A stretch of 34,990 bases of DNA, taken from assembly GCA_029937655.1 (NCBI GenBank), contig JAPYPK010000005.1:1-34990 (forward strand). Reading direction: 5' to 3'. Below, in pieces: positions 25,136-32,695 of this stretch. The translations under genes were made by a program, and so were the position numbers. Source of the DNA: Nitrospinaceae bacterium (lineage in GTDB: Bacteria > Nitrospinota > Nitrospinia > Nitrospinales > VA-1). How positions within the stretch are numbered: the first letter of the stretch is position 1; the number at the start of each line of letters is the position of its first letter. Below the pieces are notes generated by a model. It was not told where the DNA came from. It saw nothing but the letters and a program-made list of their open reading frames with translations, and searched no databases.

Positions 25136-26839
25136 TTAGGTTTGTTCGTTTAATGTAACCCTCAACACCTCTTCTACCGTGGTGACCCCTTTTGCGACCT
25201 TTTGCCACCCATCTTCGCGTAAAGTGGTCATCCCTTTTTTGCGGGCGGATTCACGAATTGATTGGGAAGTTGCTTTCGTTAATATAAGTTTCCGTACCGA
25301 GTCATCCACTACAAGTAACTCATAAATTCCCGCTCGACCACGAAAACCAGTGTGGTTACATTCCTTGCATCCTTTTCCATGGAAAGTCTTAATACTATCT
25401 TGGCCAGGGTTGTCGATTTCAGCTAACAATGCTGGGGCAACTTCGATAGGTTCTATGCAGGTTCTACAGATGACTCGAACCAAACGCTGGGCTAGAACAC
25501 CGAGAAGCGCAGAAGAGATAAGGTAGTTTTCTACACCCATATCTAGTAGACGCGTAATGGCTCCAGCCGCATCGTTTGTATGAACTGTGCTAAAAACAAG
25601 ATGTCCCGTAAGAGCTGCCTGAATAGCAACATCTGCAGTTTGTGCATCACGTATTTCACCAACCATGATTACATCCGGATCTTGTCGAACAATCGAACGA
25701 AGTCCACTAGCAAAATCCAATCCTATTTGCGGCTTTACATGGATCTGGTTAATCCCTCGTATTTGATACTCGACCGGATCTTCTATAGTAATTATTTTTT
25801 TATCGGGGGTATTTATGTTTTGTAAGGCCCCGTAAAGAGTGGTTGTTTTTCCACTACCAGTAGGCCCAGTAACTAGTAACTTTCCATATGGTTTATGAAT
25901 TAATTTTTGAAATTGTTCCAGTGCCTGCTTTGGGAACCCCATTTTTTCTAACTCAACAGTCAGGTTACCGCGGTCAAGGATACGTATAACTACGCTTTCT
26001 CCGTAGAGTGTTGGAAGAGTGGAGACACGCATATCAATATCTTTTCCATGCACCTTTAATTTTATGCGTCCATCCTGAGGTAAGCGACGTTCTGAAATGT
26101 CTAGTTTAGCCATGATCTTTATTCGTGTGCAAAGTGCGGAGTTTAGTCTTTTAGGAGGTGCTTCGAAATTATGTAAAATTCCGTCTATCCGGTAACGTAG
26201 GATCAAATCCTCAGCAAATGGTTCCAGATGAATGTCACTTGCCCCCATTTCAGTAGCTTTGCTAATGATGTGGTTCACCAACTTTATGACAGGTGCTTCC
26301 GAAGCCATATCCCGTATGTGTTCGGTATCTAAATCGGTGTCAGTTAAACTATTTTCGTCTTTTTTTATGCTCTCGACCATTCGCCCCATGGTTGACTCGC
26401 CTGCGCCATAGTAAGTTTCGATTGCCTCGATAATGGTTTCCTCAGTGCTCAAAACTATTTTAATATTTTTCCCGAGTGAAATTTTTAGATTTTCTATTGT
26501 ATGCAGATCGAAGGGATCGAATACTGCTATGGTTAAAGTGTCACCTTTTATTTGGATAGGGAATATTGTTTTTTCTTTTAAAAAAGCTTCAGAAATATTT
26601 ATTTCTTTTATTGGGAGTTGAGTTTTTGGATACTCTTCCAAACTGATAAAAGGTAAGCTTAGTTCTTTGCTTAATGTTTCTAGTAAGACATCTACGTGAA
26701 TATAACCAAGGTCCACAAGTGTTTTACCAAGGTAACGCCCAGTTTGAAGTTGGTTTTCTTTTGCTTCTCCGAGAGCTTTTTCGGTAAGCTTTTTGTTTCG
26801 CAGAAGGATTCGCTCAACTGGATCTGATTTTTTAAGCAT
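25136..26839 (-). CDS. gspE: T2SS hexameric ATPase GspE
   Basis: 567 residues. The N-terminal T2SSE domain is at about 30-145 (binds GspL). The N2 region ASDIHLEP and RYRIDGILH is followed by the ATPase core: Walker A GPTGSGKT at 325-332, ITIEDPVEYQ, Walker B and Asp/His boxes DPDVIMVGEIRD (387-398) and GHLVFSTVHTNDA. The zinc tetracysteine is C458/C461 and C491/C494. All catalytic motifs are intact. ATG 26839 lies 8 nt after gspC. It powers pseudopilus assembly. Confidence 0.97.
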   Translation of the reverse strand: MLKKSDPVERILLRNKKLTEKALGEAKENQLQTGRYLGKTLVDLGYIHVDVLLETLSKELSLPFISLEEYPKTQLPIKEINISEAFLKEKTIFPIQIKGDTLTIAVFDPFDLHTIENLKISLGKNIKIVLSTEETIIEAIETYYGAGESTMGRMVESIKKDENSLTDTDLDTEHIRDMASEAPVIKLVNHIISKATEMGASDIHLEPFAEDLILRYRIDGILHNFEAPPKRLNSALCTRIKIMAKLDISERRLPQDGRIKLKVHGKDIDMRVSTLPTLYGESVVIRILDRGNLTVELEKMGFPKQALEQFQKLIHKPYGKLLVTGPTGSGKTTTLYGALQNINTPDKKIITIEDPVEYQIRGINQIHVKPQIGLDFASGLRSIVRQDPDVIMVGEIRDAQTADVAIQAALTGHLVFSTVHTNDAAGAITRLLDMGVENYLISSALLGVLAQRLVRVICRTCIEPIEVAPALLAEIDNPGQDSIKTFHGKGCKECNHTGFRGRAGIYELLVVDDSVRKLILTKATSQSIRESARKKGMTTLREDGWQKVAKGVTTVEEVLRVTLNEQT

Positions 26840-26847
26840 AAATAATT

Positions 26848-27687
26848 TTACCTGCCAGAAATATGTTTTGGTAGCGGTGTTAAGATAGACCCGGAAATTC
26901 GTGGAGTCGGTTGAGGTCTTCTTTTTGTGACGGGTCGTGTACTTATAGATTTTGGTTTTCGTTGTGTACGTTTCGATATTTTATCTATAGTGGTCATACT
27001 ATTTTTTAATTTCACCGTGATCACTTGCCCTGTAGTAGTGTTTAGTACCACTTCGCTTTTACTTATTTGGGTTATTTTGTAACTACCAATTTGATCGCCA
27101 AGGTGATACCCCTTTCTCTTAATTGGGATATTTTTTAGTTTCCCCTCTATGGTGACTGGATGCGACCCTTCTAAAATAGCAATTTTAGTGCCACCTAGAA
27201 GCATTACTCCCCTAAGAGTAAGCTTTGGGGCTGGAAGTTCTGGTTTTGGGACGACTTTAGCCGCCTGAGATTTTGGTTGTGGTGGTTTGGGAGGTTGGTA
27301 TTCGATTCTTTCTTTTCTGAATAAATTTTTACTGACTATCTCATTGACGCTTTGCGGAGCGATAGTTTGACGCTTAATTTTTAGAGGGGTTATTTCTCGA
27401 GATGAACTCATTTGGTTTTCTCCAGTCACTCTATTTGGGTATTTAGGGTAGATCCAGGTTCGAACACTCAAGGTAGTTAAAGTCAGTATTGTGAGAATGA
27501 AAATTATGTTGAGGCTAGAAAAAATTCTATACACGGGACTAATGGAAGTTAGATTTTTTATCCATAAACTTATGAACTTATTTGGGTTTGTCAACAATCC
27601 TAGCAGGTACTGCCCAAAATCATTCCTAGGGTTACTTGTTTGGAAACTGTTTAAAGTAGATTGACCCACTTCTAGCTGATGCGTCAC
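26848..27687 (-). CDS. gspC: T2SS inner-membrane clamp protein GspC
   Basis: 279 residues. An unusually long cytoplasmic N-terminus is followed by one membrane segment (about 57-77), a linker with a Pro-rich stretch (PPKPPQPK), and a homology-region domain (about 150-235) with LTLRGVMLLGG, AILEG and YHLGDQIGSYKITQIS. The tail is basic and Pro-rich, with no PDZ or coiled-coil domain. Start GTG 27687 has GGGGAG 7 nt upstream. GspC joins the platform to the N0 domain of GspD. Here it is followed by gspE, since gspD is displaced to the operon end. Confidence 0.87.
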   Translation of the reverse strand: MTHQLEVGQSTLNSFQTSNPRNDFGQYLLGLLTNPNKFISLWIKNLTSISPVYRIFSSLNIIFILTILTLTTLSVRTWIYPKYPNRVTGENQMSSSREITPLKIKRQTIAPQSVNEIVSKNLFRKERIEYQPPKPPQPKSQAAKVVPKPELPAPKLTLRGVMLLGGTKIAILEGSHPVTIEGKLKNIPIKRKGYHLGDQIGSYKITQISKSEVVLNTTTGQVITVKLKNSMTTIDKISKRTQRKPKSISTRPVTKRRPQPTPRISGSILTPLPKHISGR

Positions 27688-27821
27688 TTTTGATCTCCCC
27701 AGTGGATAAAAACCAACACCTTCTTTTCGGGAAAATCAGCAAAATCCTTTACAAAAAAAGGGGTTTAGGTAGATTTAACGCCATTAGAGTGGGCTGGGGA
27801 TAGAATGAGAGTCGAAATTAG

Positions 27822-28265
27822 TTATAAGGGGTTGCTTTCGACAAGCCAAATTTGTGAGGTATTGGGTTGATTAGTCCAAACTTCAACACGGCTATAATCT
27901 TCGATAAGTTTTCGTACTGAACTTTTCCAGTACTTTGCTTTAATATCGACACTGATTATTTTTTTTGCCATCCGGGATGATAGGTTAAAACGAATGCCTG
28001 TTTCGTCGTGTATGTTCTTTAAAATCTCACCGAGAGGATAGTCTCGGAAATGGAGTTGAATACCTTTCGGTGTGGAATTAATAGAATTTTTTTTGGTTGA
28101 TTGATTAATAGAGATGAGGGTTTTAGTGTTTACCTCATCTGGGGTGGGATCTGGTAACGACACTTTAGAGTTAGATCGAAATTCTAGTTCTGCATTAGCA
28201 TATTCAAATAGAGTCAATGCAAGGACAACCATCACGGTACATAAAAATAATTTCTTGGTCTTCAT
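27822..28265 (-). CDS. Solitary STN / secretin-N0-like exported protein
   Basis: 147 residues. A signal peptide of about 25 residues ends FEYANA. A low-complexity linker follows, then one domain (about 68-145) with IQLHFRDYPLGEILKNIHDETG, a match to the STN (secretin and TonB N-terminus short) pattern. The same fold is the N0 domain of GspD. No channel domain is attached. It overlaps the preceding cyclic-nucleotide gene by 4 nt (ATGA) and lies 134 nt before gspC. A T2SS accessory role is inferred from position only. Confidence 0.75.
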   Translation of the reverse strand: MKTKKLFLCTVMVVLALTLFEYANAELEFRSNSKVSLPDPTPDEVNTKTLISINQSTKKNSINSTPKGIQLHFRDYPLGEILKNIHDETGIRFNLSSRMAKKIISVDIKAKYWKSSVRKLIEDYSRVEVWTNQPNTSQIWLVESNPL

Positions 28266-28780
28266 GCTTGGGGCTTTAATTTTTTCTTGATAATAGATTT
28301 TAACTTAATACATTCCGTGTTCATGTCATCCAAGTTTTCGGCAAGTTTTGTGAGGAATTGCTTATGAATTTTCATTTGAGTGGATTTCTCAAAACTTTCT
28401 AGAATTTCTTTTGTTATTTTTATAACCGAAACATCTTTCGATGCGGCACGTGCGGAGACATTTCTAGGGCGGCCAGTGATTAAAGAGATTTCCCCGAATA
28501 TGGACCCTATGCCTAACTCCTTGACCATGATTTCTTCAGAATCTGTAAGTGATATGCGCCCTTCTGCTACATTGTCGGTAATTGATTTATAAAGACATAT
28601 TTTACCCAGCAAGATGACGTACAGACAAGACTCAACCGCGCCTTGCTTTATGATTGTTTCCCCTTCCTGGTATTTTTCAAAGACCCCTTTTTTTTCTAGG
28701 AGTGAAGATTTTTCATTATCAGTAAACTCTTCAAAGAAAGGTAAGTTTTTAATGTAGTCAACAACTGAAACTTTTTCCAT
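28262..28780 (-). CDS. Cyclic-nucleotide-binding domain protein without a DNA-binding domain
   Basis: About 172 residues, one cNMP-binding beta barrel. EFTDNEKSSLLEK opens the domain; GETIIKQGAVESCLYVILLGK and the phosphate-binding cassette FGEISLITGRPRNVSARA are clear. After the C-helix there is a basic coiled segment and no HTH, unlike CRP/FNR. I choose ATG 28780, with GAAAGG 6 nt before it; GTG 28837 would add 19 residues. It may sense cAMP or another nucleotide and pass the signal by protein contact. It leads the minus-strand T2SS block. Confidence 0.8.
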   Translation of the reverse strand: MEKVSVVDYIKNLPFFEEFTDNEKSSLLEKKGVFEKYQEGETIIKQGAVESCLYVILLGKICLYKSITDNVAEGRISLTDSEEIMVKELGIGSIFGEISLITGRPRNVSARAASKDVSVIKITKEILESFEKSTQMKIHKQFLTKLAENLDDMNTECIKLKSIIKKKLKPQA

Positions 28781-28837
28781 GCGAAACCTTTCGTCAATAG
28801 TGTATCTTTGGATATCCAAGAGTTTTTTCTTAAACAC

Positions 28838-29070
28838 AATCTTATTATCCTTGAAAAGGTAATCTAGTCCAGATTATTTTTTTAGAGGGTCATGCATCAA
28901 CTTATTTTAGATAAAGCTCATCAAGAATAATCGACTTGTTTAAAGAGAACCGTGAATAGGCTGACCTAGTTATCTATGCTTTGTTCCTGGGATTTTTTAA
29001 CTAATTATTTAAAAGGAACTACCAATTATAGTTTGTGTTTTTTTATGAATGAATTTTGTGGAGATTTTTT
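28838..29070. other. Divergent intergenic region upstream of the T2SS block
   Basis: About 230 AT-rich nt between the divergent cyclic-nucleotide gene and a small plus-strand gene. On the minus strand TTGATG, 18 nt and TAATCT (around 28903-28874) is a weak promoter candidate. I see nothing stronger, and no operator-like dyad. Confidence 0.35.
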
Positions 29071-29454
29071 ATGAGCGCTCAGCAGTTATTAAATGATTTG
29101 TTGGAGTGTCTGCCGTTGAGGGTGTACGGAAGAGGAGCTGTGCTAACGTTGCTCCGTGAAATGGGGTTTGCGGTCAAAAATAAAACTCCTCTCACAGTAC
29201 TTGATATTTTTCGGGATAATGAGTCAGGAGAACTGGTGTGTAAGCTTACTCCCGATGGGACTGGTGAGTTTACAGCAGCACTTTCCAATTTAAAATTGGA
29301 CATCACTCATCCTCTTTATAGAAAAGTTAAGGGCTATCAAGAAGAAGTTTCCGAGGCACTTGGTAAACAGGATGTTGAGGATTCACGTCAGACACAGATC
29401 GAACGTGAAGACCGTGACGGGTTTCGTGTTGGGGATCTATACAAAAAAAGATAG
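29071..29454 (+). CDS. Small protein of unknown function
   Basis: 127 residues, soluble, no signal or membrane segment. The first 40 residues look helical (AQQLLNDLLECLPLRVYG, then AVLTLLREMGF). The middle is beta-like (LTVLDIFRD, ELVCKLTPDG) and the C-terminal third is acidic and charged. I do not recognise a family. ATG 29071 has GGAG at 29060-29063, 7 nt upstream, and is preferred to the in-frame TTG 29056. It converges with the radical SAM gene, 58 nt away. Confidence 0.7.
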   Translation: MSAQQLLNDLLECLPLRVYGRGAVLTLLREMGFAVKNKTPLTVLDIFRDNESGELVCKLTPDGTGEFTAALSNLKLDITHPLYRKVKGYQEEVSEALGKQDVEDSRQTQIEREDRDGFRVGDLYKKR

Positions 29455-29512
29455 GTGTCTGTCAGTGGCGCTAAAACTAGTTATTTATTGGGTTTGTCGA
29501 TTGAAAAAAATG

Positions 29513-30853
29513 TTATTTTTCCGAGTTGATGAACTTTTTCAGAAAGGGAAACATCGCACCTCGTTTTTCGATCATCTCTTCTCGTGACTTTTTAACAACC
29601 ATTTCGTCGATGAGGGTGATATTTCTTTCTTCAGCAAATCTTTCAATTCCTTTGACGACCATTCCTCTTGCAAAGGAGGGGATCCGTTCCAAGCGTTGTT
29701 TAGCTTCTGGACTCCATTGAGCATAAAATTCAACTTCTAGACCTAGAGTATCTTCCACTTTAAGGGTGATTTCTTTGCCGCCATGTTTTCCTGGTTCATA
29801 GTTACAGGAGGGATCTTCGGACATATAGTTGCCTGACTCTGCAAAGGCACGTGCACGACATCCAGAGCACATGGAAGAAAACTCACAGGTCCCACACTTT
29901 CCTTCTAGTTGTTTGCGATCGCGCAGTTGGACCATCAACGGAGAATTGTCCCACAGTTCCTTAAATGAGGAAGTTTTTAAATTGCCAATAGATTCTTCAA
30001 TGAAAGGGCAGGGTGTCATGTTGCCTTCAGGGGAAATTCTACTGTAGTGAGTTCCAGCTGGGCAACCTCCTGAGTAGGTGCGTGTATACACTGAATCAGG
30101 GTCATTTTCATAAACAACACGTTTATATTGGGGAGCACATTTTGAGTTTATCATTAGGCGGCCCTTATATTTCATTTGCTGTTCATAAAGCATTTTGAGA
30201 GCTTCCTCATACGCCTCATTAGAAATATCAGTGTTACCTTGCCCCCTTCCAGTGCAAACGAGAAAATACAGATTGAATGCGATGGCTCCTATTTTTTCTG
30301 TGAATGCGACCACATCAGGAATTTCTTTATAGTTCATGTCTGAGACTGACATCTGGATAAGAAAATCTACGCCGACCTCGTTTAATATATTGAAGGCTTC
30401 CATAGATTGTTCCCAGGCTCCGGAAACACCACGAAATTTGTTGTGCTTTAATGCATCCATGGAATCAATGCTTATTCCAACACCATGTGCTCCTGCCTCC
30501 TTGATTTTTTGCGCATTTGTTTTATTGATGAGAGTTCCGTTGGTCCCAAGAACAACCATGAACTTCTTGTCCGCTGCATAACGTATGAGTTCATATATGT
30601 CTGGACGTAATAAAGGTTCACCACCGGTAAGGATGAGAAAAGCATTAGGATTGACCTCAGCGATTTGATCGATGACTCGTTTACATTGATCCGTATCTAA
30701 CTCGTCAGAGCGAAATCCTCCACGAAAATTGGCATCAAGATAGCAATGGTCACAGTTAAGGTTGCACCGCTTAGTGAGGTTCCATGAAATGGAATATGCT
30801 CGAAAATCCATTTTTTCTGGTTTTATTTGAAGCGTATCGGGTGTGGTTGTCAT
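29513..30853 (-). CDS. Radical SAM/SPASM protein of the heme-biosynthesis type with C-terminal PCP_red-like domain
   Basis: 446 residues. The radical SAM cluster is C30-x3-C34-x2-C37 (NLTKRCNLNCDHCYLD), followed by LILTGGEPLLRPD. The C-terminal SPASM-like cysteines are GGCPAGTHY, NMTPCPF, and CGTCEFSSMCSGCRARA; CGGCRARA-type text is typical of NirJ/AhbC/AhbD heme proteins. Residues about 378-440 (WSPEAKQRLERIPSFARGM, GIERFAEERN) resemble the PCP_red domain of light-independent protochlorophyllide reductase. A role in heme or heme d1-type tetrapyrrole chemistry is likely; the exact reaction is open. It directly follows a small exported His-rich protein gene. Confidence 0.85.
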   Translation of the reverse strand: MTTTPDTLQIKPEKMDFRAYSISWNLTKRCNLNCDHCYLDANFRGGFRSDELDTDQCKRVIDQIAEVNPNAFLILTGGEPLLRPDIYELIRYAADKKFMVVLGTNGTLINKTNAQKIKEAGAHGVGISIDSMDALKHNKFRGVSGAWEQSMEAFNILNEVGVDFLIQMSVSDMNYKEIPDVVAFTEKIGAIAFNLYFLVCTGRGQGNTDISNEAYEEALKMLYEQQMKYKGRLMINSKCAPQYKRVVYENDPDSVYTRTYSGGCPAGTHYSRISPEGNMTPCPFIEESIGNLKTSSFKELWDNSPLMVQLRDRKQLEGKCGTCEFSSMCSGCRARAFAESGNYMSEDPSCNYEPGKHGGKEITLKVEDTLGLEVEFYAQWSPEAKQRLERIPSFARGMVVKGIERFAEERNITLIDEMVVKKSREEMIEKRGAMFPFLKKFINSEK

Positions 30854-31153
30854 TTACTTTCTTTGTTCTTTATGTTGTTTTTGTATTTGTTCGTTTTTCT
30901 GTATTGTTTTACTTTTAATTTGTTTGGTTTCTGACTTTGCTTTATTAGCCTCATTTTTAGCTGCTAATTTGATGTTGGGTGTTGAACCATCCTGGGTCAG
31001 GTGGCTTGCAGAGAAATTTATCTCGATTTGGTAGTTTTCTAAAGATGGCCCATGATGCATTTCACCTGATTTATGAGGGTGAGCACCTGCCGTAACTGAA
31101 AAAACAAATAATGAGCATGAAACTAAAACTAAATTTAAAAGAAAGGGTCTCAT
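30854..31153 (-). CDS. Small exported His/Lys-rich protein
   Basis: 99 residues. The signal peptide is about 23 residues (ending VTAGA). The mature start HPHKSGEMHH is histidine-rich, suggestive of metal or heme binding. A short conserved-looking middle (ENYQIEINFSASHLTQDG) leads to a long Lys/Gln/Glu tail that is probably a helix or disordered. Its TAA abuts the ATG of the radical SAM gene with no gap, so the two are co-translated. I recognise no family. It could be a partner of the radical SAM pathway; the Sec signal argues against a classic cytosolic peptide substrate. Confidence 0.65.
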   Translation of the reverse strand: MRPFLLNLVLVSCSLFVFSVTAGAHPHKSGEMHHGPSLENYQIEINFSASHLTQDGSTPNIKLAAKNEANKAKSETKQIKSKTIQKNEQIQKQHKEQRK

Positions 31154-31287
31154 TTTTTAATTCTCATCCTAATCTATTTGTTATGAATTAGTTCAAAAAT
31201 CTGAATGAACTTTATTGTACAGTTAATTATCTATCGCGCCCCTTTTTTTATATCATAAGAATCAAGAGACCAAAAACTATTTCTAGA

Positions 31288-32139
31288 GTGAAATTAGATT
31301 CTAAATTGAGAAACTTATTTAAGCTTAACCTCTGGTTCAACAGAAAGATAATATTATCACTATCGCTTTTGTTAGTGGTTTTTTTCCTTCCATCCTGTGA
31401 GAGCTTTCCTGTATTCAATGACACCTTATTAAGGCAGGCTGGTAAGGGTTCGAAATCGGTTACTTCAAGGGACTCGGTATTTGATTTGCTCGAGAAAAAA
31501 TGGATTTCGAGCACTTATTTTGATCAGGGATTAAAGTACGAAAGTAGCCGAATGAAGGTGGTTTCACTTTCTGAATTATTGAAAGTATATAGCCCTGATG
31601 AAAATATGGATGCAATTCTTCTTAATTGTGCCGATGGTTATCAGGGGATAATCTCAATCAATGATGTGAGAAATTATGACCTTCAACTCGCGTTAATAAT
31701 TGAATTGCCTCAAGGAACCGCTCGGCCTTATTGGCTGCAACCATTACTTATTGTGGTTCCTAATCACGCAAAACCGCCATTTTCTGAACGTTTTTTTACG
31801 GCAAATATTACTGAATTACGTTTTGTTAGATTGGTTGATTATTATTCCTCATTATATTCTTTAGACTTGAGAAATGCTTATGCGCAATTTGGCTTGGAGC
31901 TTTTTAAGGATAATTGCCTGTTCTGTCACTCGATAAATAAGGTGGGGGGAAACAAAGGGACTTCTTTGTTGAGCACATTCGATCTAATCTCGGATGAGGG
32001 AATAAACAATTTTAAAGAAAAGTTTTTTAAAATGCATGGGAGAGACAATAACACTACACAAAATACAGGGCTGTTTTTAACTGACGATCAGTTTGATGCA
32101 TTGCTAGAATTTTTATATGAAATTTCAGCAAACCATTAA
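31288..32139 (+). CDS. Lipoprotein with molybdopterin-oxidoreductase-like domain and C-terminal cytochrome c
   Basis: 283 residues. A lipoprotein signal ends LPSC (C37) after a long basic N-region. The middle (about 60-190) has LNCADGYQG, LIIELPQG and PLLIVVPNHAKPPF...ITELRFVRLVDYY, which recalls a reduced sulfite-oxidase-like domain; I see no proof of a molybdenum cofactor. The C-terminus (about 195-283) is a class I cytochrome c with heme site CLFCH at 210-214 and a possible Met ligand near residue 249. It would be anchored in the periplasm and move electrons. The start is GTG 31288 with no clear ribosome site. Confidence 0.72.
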   Translation: MKLDSKLRNLFKLNLWFNRKIILSLSLLLVVFFLPSCESFPVFNDTLLRQAGKGSKSVTSRDSVFDLLEKKWISSTYFDQGLKYESSRMKVVSLSELLKVYSPDENMDAILLNCADGYQGIISINDVRNYDLQLALIIELPQGTARPYWLQPLLIVVPNHAKPPFSERFFTANITELRFVRLVDYYSSLYSLDLRNAYAQFGLELFKDNCLFCHSINKVGGNKGTSLLSTFDLISDEGINNFKEKFFKMHGRDNNTTQNTGLFLTDDQFDALLEFLYEISANH

Positions 32140-32189
32140 AATTAAATGGACCATAATAGACTGCCCTGGGTTAATCTAAAATTAGAACC

Positions 32190-32217
32190 TTGACAGTTGA
32201 TTCGTGCGTGATATGTT
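32190..32217 (+). promoter_or_regulatory. Sigma-70 promoter upstream of fxsA
   Basis: Consensus TTGACA at 32190-32195, a 16-nt spacer and TATGTT at 32212-32217, with an extended -10 TG (TGATATGTT). The predicted transcript start is near 32224. This places the longer in-frame TTG at 32190 inside the -35 box, which rules it out as the translation start. Confidence 0.6.
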
Positions 32218-32263
32218 TGCCAGACCTGTTTAGACTATTTTCCCCTATTTTTTGTATATATTT

Positions 32264-32270
32264 AGAAGGA
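32264..32270 (+). promoter_or_regulatory. Shine-Dalgarno that fixes the fxsA start
   Basis: AGAAGGA lies 9 nt before ATG 32280, so the protein begins MSLAVVLFF. Confidence 0.6.
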
Positions 32271-32279
32271 AACAACTAT

Positions 32280-32675
32280 ATGTCTTTGGCGGTTGTTTTA
32301 TTTTTTGCTATCGGCACACTTTGCGAAGTATACCTATTAACGATTGTGAGTGGGTATATTAGTATAATGAATACGCTGTCTCTAATAATGTTTACATTCC
32401 TTGTGGGTAATATTATTGGGAGAAGTTGGGGGAAAGAATGTTTTGAGAAGATGCAATGGCACTTAAGGTCTCGAACTGTTCCAGGTGACGAAGTGCTCAA
32501 TGGTTCTGTAATGGCTTTGTCTGGAATGTTTCTTGTTACCCCTGGCGTAATTACCGACTTAATAGGTGTTTTTATTCTTTTTCCAATGACCCGTGGTGTT
32601 TTTAAGGGTATTGCAGAAAGCCTAGTTAAGAAAAAAATTACTAACGGTGACCTCTATTACTTTTTTAAAGATTGA
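32280..32675 (+). CDS. fxsA: FxsA-family inner-membrane protein
   Basis: 131 residues with about three or four hydrophobic segments (near 2-20, 27-45 and 75-100). The family signature lies in NGSVMALSGMFLVTPGVITD followed by LIGVFILFPMTRGVF. FxsA is known from E. coli, where its overproduction eases F-plasmid exclusion of phage T7; the normal role is unclear. It has its own promoter. The methyltransferase gene follows after 20 nt and may share the message. Confidence 0.85.
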   Translation: MSLAVVLFFAIGTLCEVYLLTIVSGYISIMNTLSLIMFTFLVGNIIGRSWGKECFEKMQWHLRSRTVPGDEVLNGSVMALSGMFLVTPGVITDLIGVFILFPMTRGVFKGIAESLVKKKITNGDLYYFFKD

Positions 32676-32695
32676 TGTCGCTATCTTTGTGACTC

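Noticed and set aside
27688..27821. Riboswitch (c-di-GMP class) before gspC
   Set aside because: The 134-nt gap has no match to the conserved GEMM core that I can see.
29500..29522. GAAAAA/TTTTTC hairpin between the convergent 127-aa and radical SAM genes
   Set aside because: A/T-only stem overlapping the stop codon of the radical SAM gene; likely chance in AT-rich DNA.
31248..31514. Minus-strand 88-aa frame opposite the cytochrome lipoprotein gene
   Set aside because: Lies antisense to the lipoprotein signal region of a well-supported gene and has no recognisable features.
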